Part shown: positions 10,940 to 19,424 of the stretch, piece by piece
Layout of the letters: each line of letters begins with the position of its first letter
Position numbering within the stretch: the stretch's first letter is position 1
Assembly: GCA_032119795.1 (NCBI GenBank)
Contig: JAUMFO010000025.1
Location: 1-64,000, forward strand
Reading direction: 5' to 3'
Origin: JAGIBJ01 sp032119795
Lineage (GTDB): Bacteria > Actinomycetota > Thermoleophilia > Solirubrobacterales > Solirubrobacteraceae
DNA length: 64,000 bases
The notes under the pieces: model-generated
What the model saw: only the letters and a program-made list of their open reading frames with translations
Databases searched by the model: none
What the model was told of the DNA's origin: nothing
Program-made: the position numbers and the translations under genes

Positions 10940-13171
10940 CTAGGCCGCTCGGCGCGGCACGCTCGGCGCGGCGCCGAGCGGGTCGCCATGGTCGAGCGCC
11001 GTGGCGATCTCTGCGGCGGGGAGCGGCCTGGCGAAGTGGTAGCCCTGGCCGGTCTCGCAGCCCCAGCGAGTCAGCAGCTCGACCTGCTCGCCGTACTCGA
11101 CGCCCTCGGCGACGACGGTAAGCCCAAGCGAGTGGGCCAGCCCGATGACGCCCTCGACGATGGCCGCGTCCTCGGCACCATCGAGGAGGCCGTCGACGAA
11201 CGATTTGTCGATCTTGAGCGTGTTGACGGGCAGCAGCTGGCGCAGGTGGCTGAGTGAGGCGTAGCCGACGCCGAAGTCGTCGACGGCGAGGCCGACGCCC
11301 AGTTCGATCAGAGCGGCCAGCGTGCGCGTGGTCGACTCGCTGTCTCCCAGGACCGCCGTCTCGGTGATCTCCAAGCAGAGCTGCTGGGGCCGAATCCCAG
11401 AGGACTCAATCACTCGGCGCACCGTGTCGACAAGGCCGGGGCCCGTGAGCTGCTGGCTGGCGACGTTGACGGACACCTTGAGCGTCTGGTCGCCCCATTC
11501 CGCGAGCTGCCGACATGCCTCTTCGACCACCCAGGTGCCGATCGCGACGATCGTGCCGTTCTGCTCGGCCAACGGAATGAAGTCCGCGGGGTTCACCAGT
11601 CCGATGGTCGGGTGTTGCCAGCGCAGCAGCGCCTCAACGCCGGTGATGTGGCCGCTGGGCAACTCCACGAGCGGCTGGTAGACCAGGAAGAGTTCGTCGC
11701 GCTCCAACACCGAATGCAGCGAGGATTCGAGTTCCAGTCGTTCCATCGCGCGGCGGCGCATCTCCTCATCGAAGATGTCGCAGCGGCCTTTGCCGAGCTG
11801 TTTGGCGCGGTACATGGCCGAGTCGGCGTCGCGGAGGGCAATGTCGGCGTCGACGGGCTCGTCGGCTGGGCACAGCCGAACGCCCATCGAGCTACTGACG
11901 TAGATCGGTTCGCCGTCGATGAAGACCGGCGTGCGGAGTTCGTGCACGATCCGCTCGGTCATCGCCACGGCGTCGGCCTGCTGCGCGCTGCCGCCAAGCA
12001 GGATCACGAACTCGTCGCCACCGAAGCGGGCAACCACATCGTCCGGACCCAGTGCGGCCTGCAGTCGAGCAGAGAAGGCTTTGAGCAGCTCATCGCCAGC
12101 ACCATGACCAAGCGAATCGTTGACGACCTTGAAGTCGTCGAGATCCAGGAACACGACGCTCGTGCCCGTCCCCTCGGCGATCGAGTCTTCCAGGCACCGC
12201 ATAAACATCACGCGGTTCGGCAGGCCCGTCAGCGCGTCATGGTGGGCGCGCCAAAGGAGATCCGATTCAAGCGTGCGCCGGCGAGTGACGTCGATGCAGT
12301 GACTGATCCAGCCTTGGTGATTGCCGGACCCGTCATGAAGCGGCGCGTGGCGCCACTGGCCCCAGCCAGAGCCGTCGGCGTGGCGGAGCTCTAGGGAGTG
12401 GTGGCCGGGAAAGGTCTCGCCCGCCAGATCGGCGGTGTCGATGAGTTCACCGAGGTTGCGGCCGACGAGGTCGACGCCCTCGGTCGCGGCGTTCCAGCGG
12501 CGCAGCAGTGCGCCATTGACCTCATGAATCTCGCCTTGAAGGCCGACGAGCGCCATCCCGATCGGGGCGTCGTTGAAGGCGCTCCCAAACCGCTCTTGGC
12601 TGTGGGCCGCGGCTCGCCGCGACTCCTCGTTGACCCTCCACCCGATCAGGCAGATGATTCCCTGCGCGCCGATGAACACGGCGTGGATGACCGACCATTT
12701 GAGCGGGTGCTCGATCGCGTCGGGGTGGTCGAAGACGGAGGAGGCCGACGCCAGGCTCATCGTGAGGTGGTGGACGAGCACGTAGGCAAACGCCAGCAGG
12801 TAGGGGAACCACTCCTCGTAGAGGGCGAGCAGCGCCACCATCACGAAGAAGTGGAAGTGGGCCTCGACGGCCCCTTCCATCAGGTGGACCAGGATCGCCG
12901 AGGCGCTCAGGAGCCCCAGGGCGACGGCAGCCTCACGCAGGCGGCGGCTCAGCCTCGACTGCATCGCGAACGCCGCCGGGACCGCGAGCGGCACCACATC
13001 CAAGATCGAATGCCCGACACCGAACCCCTTGAGCAGCCCCCAGAGCAGCATCACGGGGATGTGCGCGAGCAGGACGTACGTCATCGCGCGGTGGCGCGAC
13101 TCCCATTGGTCGGGGGGCAGGCTGTGACCCTTGGGCAGCCACGCGCGGATCGATGAGAGCACTTCAGGCAT
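10940..13171 (-). CDS. membrane-bound PAS-GGDEF-EAL c-di-GMP turnover protein
   Basis: A 743-residue protein (ATG at 13171, AGGTGG upstream). Residues ~25-180 hold five to six membrane helices with a His-rich HFHFF/VHHL pattern known from some membrane sensor regions. A PAS domain follows (about 190-310), then a GGDEF domain with intact RFGGDEF and an EAL domain with EALLRW, DDFGxGY and the C-terminal VVAEGVE segment. Both catalytic sites therefore look intact: synthesis and hydrolysis of cyclic di-GMP are both possible. The residues before GGDEF (GPDD) do not form the RxxD product-inhibition site. It lies between two paralogous TetR genes and convergent to one of them. Confidence 0.95.
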   Translation of the reverse strand: MPEVLSSIRAWLPKGHSLPPDQWESRHRAMTYVLLAHIPVMLLWGLLKGFGVGHSILDVVPLAVPAAFAMQSRLSRRLREAAVALGLLSASAILVHLMEGAVEAHFHFFVMVALLALYEEWFPYLLAFAYVLVHHLTMSLASASSVFDHPDAIEHPLKWSVIHAVFIGAQGIICLIGWRVNEESRRAAAHSQERFGSAFNDAPIGMALVGLQGEIHEVNGALLRRWNAATEGVDLVGRNLGELIDTADLAGETFPGHHSLELRHADGSGWGQWRHAPLHDGSGNHQGWISHCIDVTRRRTLESDLLWRAHHDALTGLPNRVMFMRCLEDSIAEGTGTSVVFLDLDDFKVVNDSLGHGAGDELLKAFSARLQAALGPDDVVARFGGDEFVILLGGSAQQADAVAMTERIVHELRTPVFIDGEPIYVSSSMGVRLCPADEPVDADIALRDADSAMYRAKQLGKGRCDIFDEEMRRRAMERLELESSLHSVLERDELFLVYQPLVELPSGHITGVEALLRWQHPTIGLVNPADFIPLAEQNGTIVAIGTWVVEEACRQLAEWGDQTLKVSVNVASQQLTGPGLVDTVRRVIESSGIRPQQLCLEITETAVLGDSESTTRTLAALIELGVGLAVDDFGVGYASLSHLRQLLPVNTLKIDKSFVDGLLDGAEDAAIVEGVIGLAHSLGLTVVAEGVEYGEQVELLTRWGCETGQGYHFARPLPAAEIATALDHGDPLGAAPSVPRRAA

Positions 13172-13289
13172 CAGGCACCACCTGGATCGACCGGTTCACG
13201 TTCTTGTTGATTGGTTCCTGGCATGAATCCGCTCCGGACACGGTGCGTTGTACGACGCCGAGATCGGCGTCCCGCCCTTGTGGGACAAG

Positions 13290-13331
13290 CGATTTCGGAT
13301 GCCCGCGCGCCAACCCGGTACCCCGAAATCG
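13290..13331. promoter_or_regulatory. inverted repeat between the GGDEF/EAL and TetR genes
   Basis: Perfect 9-bp arms CGATTTCGG (13290-13298) and CCGAAATCG (13323-13331) enclose 24 bases; a second imperfect pair (GCCAACCCGG and CCGGTTGGC) interlocks with it. The site lies about 65-105 bases before the TetR start at 13395 and about 120-160 bases upstream of the divergent GGDEF/EAL start. This is where an autoregulatory operator would be expected. Binding is inference. Confidence 0.35.
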
Positions 13332-13394
13332 AGCCGGTTGGCCGTGGCCGTTTGGCCCTTCCGCCGGACCGTGCAGGCTGCGATAGTCCCGGCC

Positions 13395-14039
13395 GTGACG
13401 ATTCCTGAGGGCCCCGGATCTGGGGTCAAACGGCGCCTTGGACGGCCGCCGACCCTGAACCGCGACGCGGCGCTGAAGGCTGCTCGAGGCGTGATTGCGG
13501 AGCGTGGCTTCGACCGCACGCGGTACGCCGACGTGGCCGAGGCCTCCGGCATTCCAGTGACGACCCTTCAGCACGCCTTCGGCTCGCTGAAGGCGATGCT
13601 GCTGGAGTCGGTGCAGAAGTCGGCCGCGTCGGAGATCGCCGTGTTGCGTGATCTCTCGTACGACACGTCACTCACGCCGTGGGAGCGGCTGCAGGAGTTC
13701 ATTGCCGGAGCCGTCCACCCACCTGACGAGCCCGACTCGTGGCTGCTGTGGCTGGAACTCTGGCGTCTGGCAGGCCGAGACCCCGAACTCGGCGCCGACG
13801 CCGGCGTGATCTACGCGCACTGGTACGACTACGTGGAGGAGCTGGTCGCACTTGGCGCCGAGGCCGGCGAGCTGTCCGGCCCGTTTGCCGAGTCGCCGCG
13901 CGACGGCGCCATCGCGCTCGTCTCGGTGATCGACGGGCTCGCCGTCGCGTTCGTCATCCGCGCCGACGGGCCAGACTACGACCGCCTGCTTGAGCTGTCG
14001 ATCAAGGCGGCGTCGGCGCTCCTGGGGCACCACACGTAA
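13395..14039 (+). CDS. TetR-family transcriptional regulator (paralogue of the one at 10052)
   Basis: A 214-residue protein from a GTG at 13395; earlier in-frame codons run through the inverted repeat and are unlikely. The N-terminal helix-turn-helix (about 15-65) has GRPPTLNRDAALKAA, DRTRYADVAEASG and VTTLQHAFGSLKAM, nearly the same as the protein at 10052. The C-terminal ligand domain shares SWLLWLELWRLAGR. It is divergent from the GGDEF/EAL gene, whose promoter it could control, and ends 4 bases from the convergent beta-helix gene. Confidence 0.9.
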   Translation: MTIPEGPGSGVKRRLGRPPTLNRDAALKAARGVIAERGFDRTRYADVAEASGIPVTTLQHAFGSLKAMLLESVQKSAASEIAVLRDLSYDTSLTPWERLQEFIAGAVHPPDEPDSWLLWLELWRLAGRDPELGADAGVIYAHWYDYVEELVALGAEAGELSGPFAESPRDGAIALVSVIDGLAVAFVIRADGPDYDRLLELSIKAASALLGHHT

Positions 14040-14043
14040 GGCT

Positions 14044-15378
14044 CTACTTGACGGTGAGGCTTGCGCCTGCCGTGGTCGGCATCCCGGGCAGGGCGGCGTG
14101 GTCGAGCGACGGCGGCGCCGGGATCGCAGCGTCCTCCCACGGGAATGGCGGCAACGGACTCGCCGGCCCGGTGCCAGGCGCGCCCTCGGTGACGACGTTG
14201 CCGAGGAGGACGAGGTCGTCGTCGGAGAGGGCCGGCCGCGGGACGGTCGAGCCGTCCTGGGAGGCGTCGTCAAACGGATCGGCCGTGCTGATCGTCTCGG
14301 AGCCCGGCGCCTTCACGATCACGTTGTCGATGAACCAGACGTGGCGGTTCGGGATGCGGACGGCATTGGTGCCGTCGTCGACGCGCGTCGTGCCCCACGC
14401 GCCCTCATCGATCAGCGCGCCGCAGCGCTCGCGGCCGTCATCGCCCGGCTGGCCGTCGCATGACCGCAGCCCAAAGACGGCTTCGAGCGCATGCGAGCGA
14501 CTGCCGACGTTGATCAGCGTGTTGCGGGCAAACAGTGCGTCGTAAGCGCCGTTGGCGCCAAGTCCCGCACCGGCCGTGTCGGTGATGCGGTTGTTCCAGA
14601 CGCGCACGTCGTAGGCCTCGTACTTGAGCCACGGCGCCTGCATGAACTGCAGACCGGTCCCCTGGCCGGCGACGAATCCGCCCGTACCGCAGTCATGGAT
14701 CCGGTTGCCGTAGACGCGGATGTAGGCGCTGCCGCCTTTGGCGTAGGCGCACCAGTCCTCGGCGTGGTGGATGTCGTTGTTTGCGATCGTCCCCTCCTGC
14801 ACGGCGACCAAGTCGATGGCGTTGTCGGTCGCACCGGAGATGTCGCTGCCCGTGATCGTCACGCGGCGTGACTGGTTGACCTTCACGCCCTCCTGCACTT
14901 GCCCGCGCCCGAGCACGCGGACCTTGCTGAGCGTGAAGCCGTCGCAGCGTTCGCAGTGCACGTCGCCCGCGACACTCGTGTTGGCGAGCGCGAAGTCCTT
15001 CACGCCGTAGATGTTGAGCGGCGGAATGGTGGTCTTCGTCATGCCGGCGCCGACGATCCTGATGCCGTTCTTCGTCTCGTAGTAGGTCGCACCGACCTTG
15101 ACCTTGCCGGCCTTGATGCGGATCGTCGAGCCGTTCTTCGCCAGGCGCCACGCCTGATCGAGGCTCTTCACCGGAGCACGCTTGGTCCCCTTGCGTGCGT
15201 CGGAGCCCTTCTTGGGATCGACGTAGAGCGTCGTCCCGGCGGCAGCGCGCGCGTACTGCGCGTTGGCGGAGGCGGTCGCGGGGGTCGCAGCGATCGCGCT
15301 CGCGAGCGCGACCACCAACCCGGCAGCCCCGACGGTGCCCCGTGCGGGAGGGGTAGAGCGGCGCAGCACGTCAAGCAT
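14044..15378 (-). CDS. secreted right-handed parallel beta-helix protein
   Basis: A 444-residue protein from the ATG at 15378 (AGGTG 7 bases upstream). A signal peptide covers about residues 1-37. The body opens with LYVDPKKGSDARKGT, a start typical of pectate-lyase-like and Nos-type repeat proteins, followed by many short Val/Ile-Asn/Asp turns (IRIVGAG, VTITGSDISG, IANNDIHH, VRVWNNRI) spaced about 22-25 residues apart, as in right-handed beta-helices. Such proteins often bind or cleave polysaccharide, but no lyase or glycosidase catalytic set is obvious. It should be extracellular. Its end nearly meets the end of the convergent TetR gene. Confidence 0.85.
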   Translation of the reverse strand: MLDVLRRSTPPARGTVGAAGLVVALASAIAATPATASANAQYARAAAGTTLYVDPKKGSDARKGTKRAPVKSLDQAWRLAKNGSTIRIKAGKVKVGATYYETKNGIRIVGAGMTKTTIPPLNIYGVKDFALANTSVAGDVHCERCDGFTLSKVRVLGRGQVQEGVKVNQSRRVTITGSDISGATDNAIDLVAVQEGTIANNDIHHAEDWCAYAKGGSAYIRVYGNRIHDCGTGGFVAGQGTGLQFMQAPWLKYEAYDVRVWNNRITDTAGAGLGANGAYDALFARNTLINVGSRSHALEAVFGLRSCDGQPGDDGRERCGALIDEGAWGTTRVDDGTNAVRIPNRHVWFIDNVIVKAPGSETISTADPFDDASQDGSTVPRPALSDDDLVLLGNVVTEGAPGTGPASPLPPFPWEDAAIPAPPSLDHAALPGMPTTAGASLTVK

Positions 15379-15530
15379 CCCGGCACCTATCGGCAGGCAG
15401 ACGGCTGGGCTGGAGATCACCTCAGCCGGCCGCCGACGTCCTCGACGTCGCGCACGGACGGCGCCGAGCTTGCAGCGCCTGCGGTGCCACCACCCCCGCG
15501 ATAGGGTGCATCGGGAGCGAGGACGGCACG

Positions 15531-16442
15531 ATGATCGACACGGCAGTTGGGGTGGCGGTTCTCGGAGGCCGGGCAGTGGCGCGAGGCGCCACCGCTGCGC
15601 TGATGCCAACGCGCGTTGCGCTGCGCGTGACTCGGCTCGGCGGCCCGCTGCAGCGCGCCGCCGAGGCGGCCACAACGACCGGCCGCACGGCGCGTCGCGA
15701 TCTCGTGCGCGCAGGAGAGCGCCAGGCCGAGATCGTCTTGGCCGCCCCTGAGCTGGGGCGCCTCGTCGACCGCGTGTTCGCCGGGCCGCTCGCCGAATCG
15801 ATCGTCGACTCGGTAGCGACCCACCGGTTCGCGCACCGTCTGGTCGACGCGATGCTCACCGATGAGCTGGTCGCCGATGTCATCGATCGATTGCTCAAGA
15901 CCGGCGCGATCGCCACGGTGGTCGACGACCTCCTCGAGTCCGGCCAACTCACCAAAATCGTCGACCACATCATCGAGACCGGCACGATCACGAGCGTGAT
16001 CGATCACCTGCTCTCCTCCGGCTCCGTGGCGCTCATCGTCAGCTACGCCGCCACCTCCCCGCAGATCGAAGAGGCCGTCCGCGAGGCCCTCACCGCGAGC
16101 CGCGTTGAGGCCATCGCCGCGGAGATCACGGCGAGCGGGCAGCTCGAACGCTGGCTCGATCAGATCCTCGAGAGCCCGGCACTGCAGCGCGCAGTGGTCT
16201 CGATTCTCGAATCGGATTTCGTCGTCACGACGACCGATCACTTCACCGAGAGTGAGGAGATGCGCAAGGTCCTGACGGCCGTCGCCAGCAGCCCCGAGAT
16301 TCGCTCGGCGTTGGCCGAGCAGAGCATGGGCATGGCCGACGAGATCACCTCCGGCGTGCGCCGACGGACGGTCTCCCTCGACGACCGCGCCGAGCGCACC
16401 GCCCGAAAGCTCTTCCGTCGACCCGTCGAGAAGGACGCATGA
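15531..16442 (+). CDS. protein built of fifteen 13-residue helical repeats, function unknown
   Basis: A 303-residue protein I cannot assign. Residues 71-265 divide without a single insertion or deletion into 15 units of 13 residues with the pattern x-[ST]-[GP]-x-[LI]-x-x-[VI]-[VI]-D-x-[LI]-[LI]; good examples are KTGAIATVVDDLL, ESGQLTKIVDHII and ETGTITSVIDHLL. Each unit should make a short amphipathic helix plus a turn, stacking as a solenoid. The N-terminus (1-35) is Ala/Val/Gly-rich and may touch the membrane; the C-terminus is basic. The stop overlaps the start of the RDD membrane gene (ATGA), so the two are translationally coupled and may work together. Confidence 0.8.
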   Translation: MIDTAVGVAVLGGRAVARGATAALMPTRVALRVTRLGGPLQRAAEAATTTGRTARRDLVRAGERQAEIVLAAPELGRLVDRVFAGPLAESIVDSVATHRFAHRLVDAMLTDELVADVIDRLLKTGAIATVVDDLLESGQLTKIVDHIIETGTITSVIDHLLSSGSVALIVSYAATSPQIEEAVREALTASRVEAIAAEITASGQLERWLDQILESPALQRAVVSILESDFVVTTTDHFTESEEMRKVLTAVASSPEIRSALAEQSMGMADEITSGVRRRTVSLDDRAERTARKLFRRPVEKDA

Positions 16443-17020
16443 CGCAGCCGGCCGGCGGCGCCGCAGGCATGCCCGCTGCTCCGACCGAGCGCGACGTGAC
16501 CCATCCGTTTGCGGGCATCGTGACGCGCGGCGTCGCCATCGCCATCGACGGCGGCGCAGCGGGGGCGCTCTTTGCGCTCTTCGCGATCGGTGTGTCCGGG
16601 GCGCTGGCCGCGCTTGGCTTCGCCGACGTCGGCACGCTGCCGTCGGTCCTCGGCACGAGCGCCGTCTGGCTGGCCTTCGTCGTCGGGTACTTCGTGGTCT
16701 GCTGGTCGACGACCGGCCAGACGATCGGGATGCGGATGATGGGGATTCGGCTCGTCACGCGGACGGGCAGCCCGCCCAACGTGTGCCGATCGACGCTGCG
16801 CTACTTCGCACAGTTTCCGTCGATCCTGCTGCTCTTTGGGGGCGTGATCATGGTGATGTTCCACCGCCAGCGCCGCGCCCTGCATGACGTGATCGCCGGG
16901 ACGTTCGTGATCTACGCCGACGCGCCAGTCGACATGGTCACGCGCGCGCTCCACGGCGCGTCGGCGGACGAGAGCTCCGCCGCGCTGCACGCTCCATCGA
17001 CCGATCAGACGGCGACCTAG
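16439..17020 (+). CDS. RDD-family membrane protein
   Basis: A 193-residue protein with an N-terminal Pro/Ala-rich tail and three to four membrane helices. The RDD signature is present: RGVAIAIDGG in the first helix (Arg plus Asp), then TTGQTIGMRMMGIRLV between helices, and the C-terminal RRALHDVIAGTFVIY, which supplies the second Asp. RDD proteins are integral membrane proteins; some are proposed to be Na+(Li+,K+)/H+ antiporters, but most are unassigned. Its start overlaps the preceding repeat-protein gene by 4 bases, and the next gene begins 5 bases after its stop, so it is in the middle of an operon. Confidence 0.9.
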   Translation: MTQPAGGAAGMPAAPTERDVTHPFAGIVTRGVAIAIDGGAAGALFALFAIGVSGALAALGFADVGTLPSVLGTSAVWLAFVVGYFVVCWSTTGQTIGMRMMGIRLVTRTGSPPNVCRSTLRYFAQFPSILLLFGGVIMVMFHRQRRALHDVIAGTFVIYADAPVDMVTRALHGASADESSAALHAPSTDQTAT

Positions 17021-17025
17021 CCCCG

Positions 17026-18150
17026 GTGCACACCCCTCCCTCGAAGACCCCAAAAGTCGGCAAGGTCGGCGATCGCCTTGAAGGCGCGATCGGTCGCCAC
17101 GTCGACATCGCCGCGGAGATCGAGCGCGAGGAGCAGGAGTCCGGTCGCCCCAAGCACCTCGTCCGCACCGTCGTCTGGCTGACGATCACCGTCGTCTCGC
17201 TCTACCTCGTCGCACCGTCGGTCCTGAGCCTGCTGGACTCGTGGGACGAGGTCCAGTCGATCGGGATCGGCTGGATCGGGGCGATGGTGATCCTTGAGGC
17301 CCTGGCGCTGCTGTGCCTGGCCGAGCTGCAGTACCTGTCGATCAACGGCACCCGGTGGCGGTGGATCGTCACGTCGCAGCTGGCCGGCAACGCGATGGCC
17401 AAGATCGCTCCTGGCGGCGGAGCGATCGGCGCCGCACTGCAGTACCGCATGCTGGCCCGCTTCGGCGTGCCGAAGGCCACCACGGTCGCGGGACTGACGG
17501 CCGCCAACGTCCTCACCCTGGCCGTCGTGCTCGCCATGCCGATCGGCGCGATCCCAGCCATCCTTCGCGGCCTGGTTCCCAACGGCCTGCTGTCTGCGTC
17601 GATCGGCGGCGCAGTGCTGTTCGTCGTGCTCGCCGGCCTCGGCGCCGCGTGCATGGCCCGCGATCGCCCCCTGGAGGTGATCGGCCGCGGCTTTGAACGC
17701 GTCCGCAACCGGCTGCGCCCGAAGGCCACGCCGATGCGTGGGCTCCCCCGCCGGCTGCTGACGCAGCGCGACGGACTGCTGACCACCCTCGGGCCGAAAT
17801 GGAGAGCCGCCCTGGCCGCTGCGGTCGGCCGGTGGGCGTTTGAGTACGCCGTCCTGGTGGCCGCCCTGGCGTCGGTTGGGGCCCACCCGCGGCCCGCCCT
17901 GATCCTCTTGGCGTTCTGCGCCGCCCAGCTGCTCGCGCAGATCCCGATCACGCCGGGTGGCCTCGGGTTTGTGGAGGCCGGGCTGGCCACGACGCTCGTG
18001 CTGGCCGGCGTCTCCGGCGCCGATGCCGCCGTCGCGACGTTCGCCTACCGCTTGATCTCCTACTGGCTGCCGCTGCCCGTGGGGCTCTTCGCGTTCTTCA
18101 TCGACCGGCGCTTCAAGGTGCCTCCCGCGGTGCCAACAGGTAGTGGCTAG
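17026..18150 (+). CDS. flippase-like integral membrane protein (LPG-synthase N-terminal/YbhN type)
   Basis: A 374-residue protein from a GTG at 17026, with a hydrophilic ~45-residue N-terminus and about eight membrane segments. The segment APGGGAIGAALQYRML and the C-terminal TPGGLGFVEAGL are hallmarks of the lysylphosphatidylglycerol synthetase membrane region/UPF0104 family, in which the membrane domain flips lipids. There is no soluble synthetase domain, so it may flip a lipid or lipid-linked precursor made elsewhere. It follows the RDD gene closely and precedes a hairpin terminator. A second member of this family is at 28736. Confidence 0.85.
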   Translation: MHTPPSKTPKVGKVGDRLEGAIGRHVDIAAEIEREEQESGRPKHLVRTVVWLTITVVSLYLVAPSVLSLLDSWDEVQSIGIGWIGAMVILEALALLCLAELQYLSINGTRWRWIVTSQLAGNAMAKIAPGGGAIGAALQYRMLARFGVPKATTVAGLTAANVLTLAVVLAMPIGAIPAILRGLVPNGLLSASIGGAVLFVVLAGLGAACMARDRPLEVIGRGFERVRNRLRPKATPMRGLPRRLLTQRDGLLTTLGPKWRAALAAAVGRWAFEYAVLVAALASVGAHPRPALILLAFCAAQLLAQIPITPGGLGFVEAGLATTLVLAGVSGADAAVATFAYRLISYWLPLPVGLFAFFIDRRFKVPPAVPTGSG

Positions 18151-18176
18151 CGCCCACCTGCGTCGACGCTGTCACG

Positions 18177-18202
18177 TCAGCTCAGTCGCACACCTGAGCT
18201 GA
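18177..18202 (+). terminator. intrinsic terminator
   Basis: Perfect 9-bp arms TCAGCTCAG (18177-18185) and CTGAGCTGA (18194-18202) with an 8-base loop are followed by TCGTTGACTTCTC. The hairpin lies 27 bases after the flippase-like gene and would end the three-gene unit that starts at 15531. Confidence 0.6.
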
Positions 18203-18257
18203 TCGTTGACTTCTCCCGCGCAGGATGGTCGGCCGTGCACGTCGAACGTGGCACCTG

Positions 18258-19424
18258 ATGACCGATCATCCGCCGAGCGCCGACCTTCCCACCGTGCCGC
18301 CTGCACCGACAAAGCCGCCAGCTACGGCGATCGTGGTGCCGTTTCGCACGCTCCTGATGCTCGCCGTCTTCGGGGCTCTGGTCGTCCTCGTGATCTTGGC
18401 CGCCCCGACGCTGCTGTCGATTCTCGTCGCGGGCATCCTCGCGCTAGGACTCGATCCGATCGTCGGCAAGCTCACGCGTCGCGGCTGGTCGCGTGGCGTC
18501 GCGTCACTCACCACGATGGGCGCGCTCATTACGGCCGTCTTCCTGCTGATCCTGATCACGGCCGGGCCGCTGTGGGATCAGATCGTCCTGTTCATCAAGG
18601 AGGTCCCGACGTACTGGGAGGAGATCAGCTCCAAACCGGCGTTCCAAGACATCGTGAACGCGCTGGATGCCAACAATCAGATCGCCGAGGCCATGAAGGA
18701 ACTCGCCGCCGGGCTGCCGGATGCGGCCAGCGCGATCGTCGGCGTGGCCAGTGGCGTCGTCGGATCTGGCCTGTTGATGGTCACCTTGGCATTCCTGGCG
18801 CTCTTCCTGCTGATGGAGCGCCCGACGATCACGACCTGGCTCTTTGGGTTCACACCGCCACAGACGGAAGACCGCTGGTCGCCGGTCGTGGAGAACGCCA
18901 TCAAGACCGTCTCCTCCTCGCTCATCGGAAACGTGGCGATCTCGATCGTCGCGGGCACCGTCACCTTCATCGCTGCCTCGCTGCTCGACCTGCCGTTCCC
19001 GATCGTGCTGGCGGTGATGACCGGTTTGCTCGACCTCATCCCGCAGATCGGCGCGACCATCGCCGCGATCATTCTCGTGGCGATTGCCCTCACGGTCTCC
19101 ACGCAGGCGGCGGTGATCATGCTGATCGTGCAGCTGGTCTACCAGCAGCTCGAGAACTACGTGATCTACCCGATCGTCTACAGCCAGGCCGTTGAGCTGT
19201 CGGGCTTTACGACGATCGTTGCGGTCCTGATTCTCGGGGCAATTCTCGGCGTCGTCGGGGCGATCCTCGCCGTGCCGCTTGCCGCGGTCGCCAAGGTCAT
19301 CCTCCACGAAGGTACGCGCCCACGGCGCGAGCGAATGGCCGCGATGCGCGCCGCGCTGGCCTCCGCGCCGGGCGCCTCCATGCCGGGCGCCAGCCGCTCC
19401 GACGCCGCCGGCGACCCGGCATGA
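18258..19424 (+). CDS. AI-2E-family transporter (TqsA/PerM-like)
   Basis: A 388-residue membrane protein with about seven to eight membrane helices. The family features are an early helix pair around a LDPIVGKLTRRGWSRG loop, a long amphipathic region (about 100-180) before the conserved LMVTLAFLALFLLMER helix, the DLIPQIGATIAAI segment and the C-terminal LVYQQLENYVIYPIVYSQAVELSG. Members include exporters of the quorum signal AI-2 and Na+/H+ antiporters, so the substrate is open. I prefer the ATG at 18258 over 18225 because of its protein context; neither has a strong ribosome-binding site. Its stop overlaps the next start (ATGA). Confidence 0.88.
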   Translation: MTDHPPSADLPTVPPAPTKPPATAIVVPFRTLLMLAVFGALVVLVILAAPTLLSILVAGILALGLDPIVGKLTRRGWSRGVASLTTMGALITAVFLLILITAGPLWDQIVLFIKEVPTYWEEISSKPAFQDIVNALDANNQIAEAMKELAAGLPDAASAIVGVASGVVGSGLLMVTLAFLALFLLMERPTITTWLFGFTPPQTEDRWSPVVENAIKTVSSSLIGNVAISIVAGTVTFIAASLLDLPFPIVLAVMTGLLDLIPQIGATIAAIILVAIALTVSTQAAVIMLIVQLVYQQLENYVIYPIVYSQAVELSGFTTIVAVLILGAILGVVGAILAVPLAAVAKVILHEGTRPRRERMAAMRAALASAPGASMPGASRSDAAGDPA

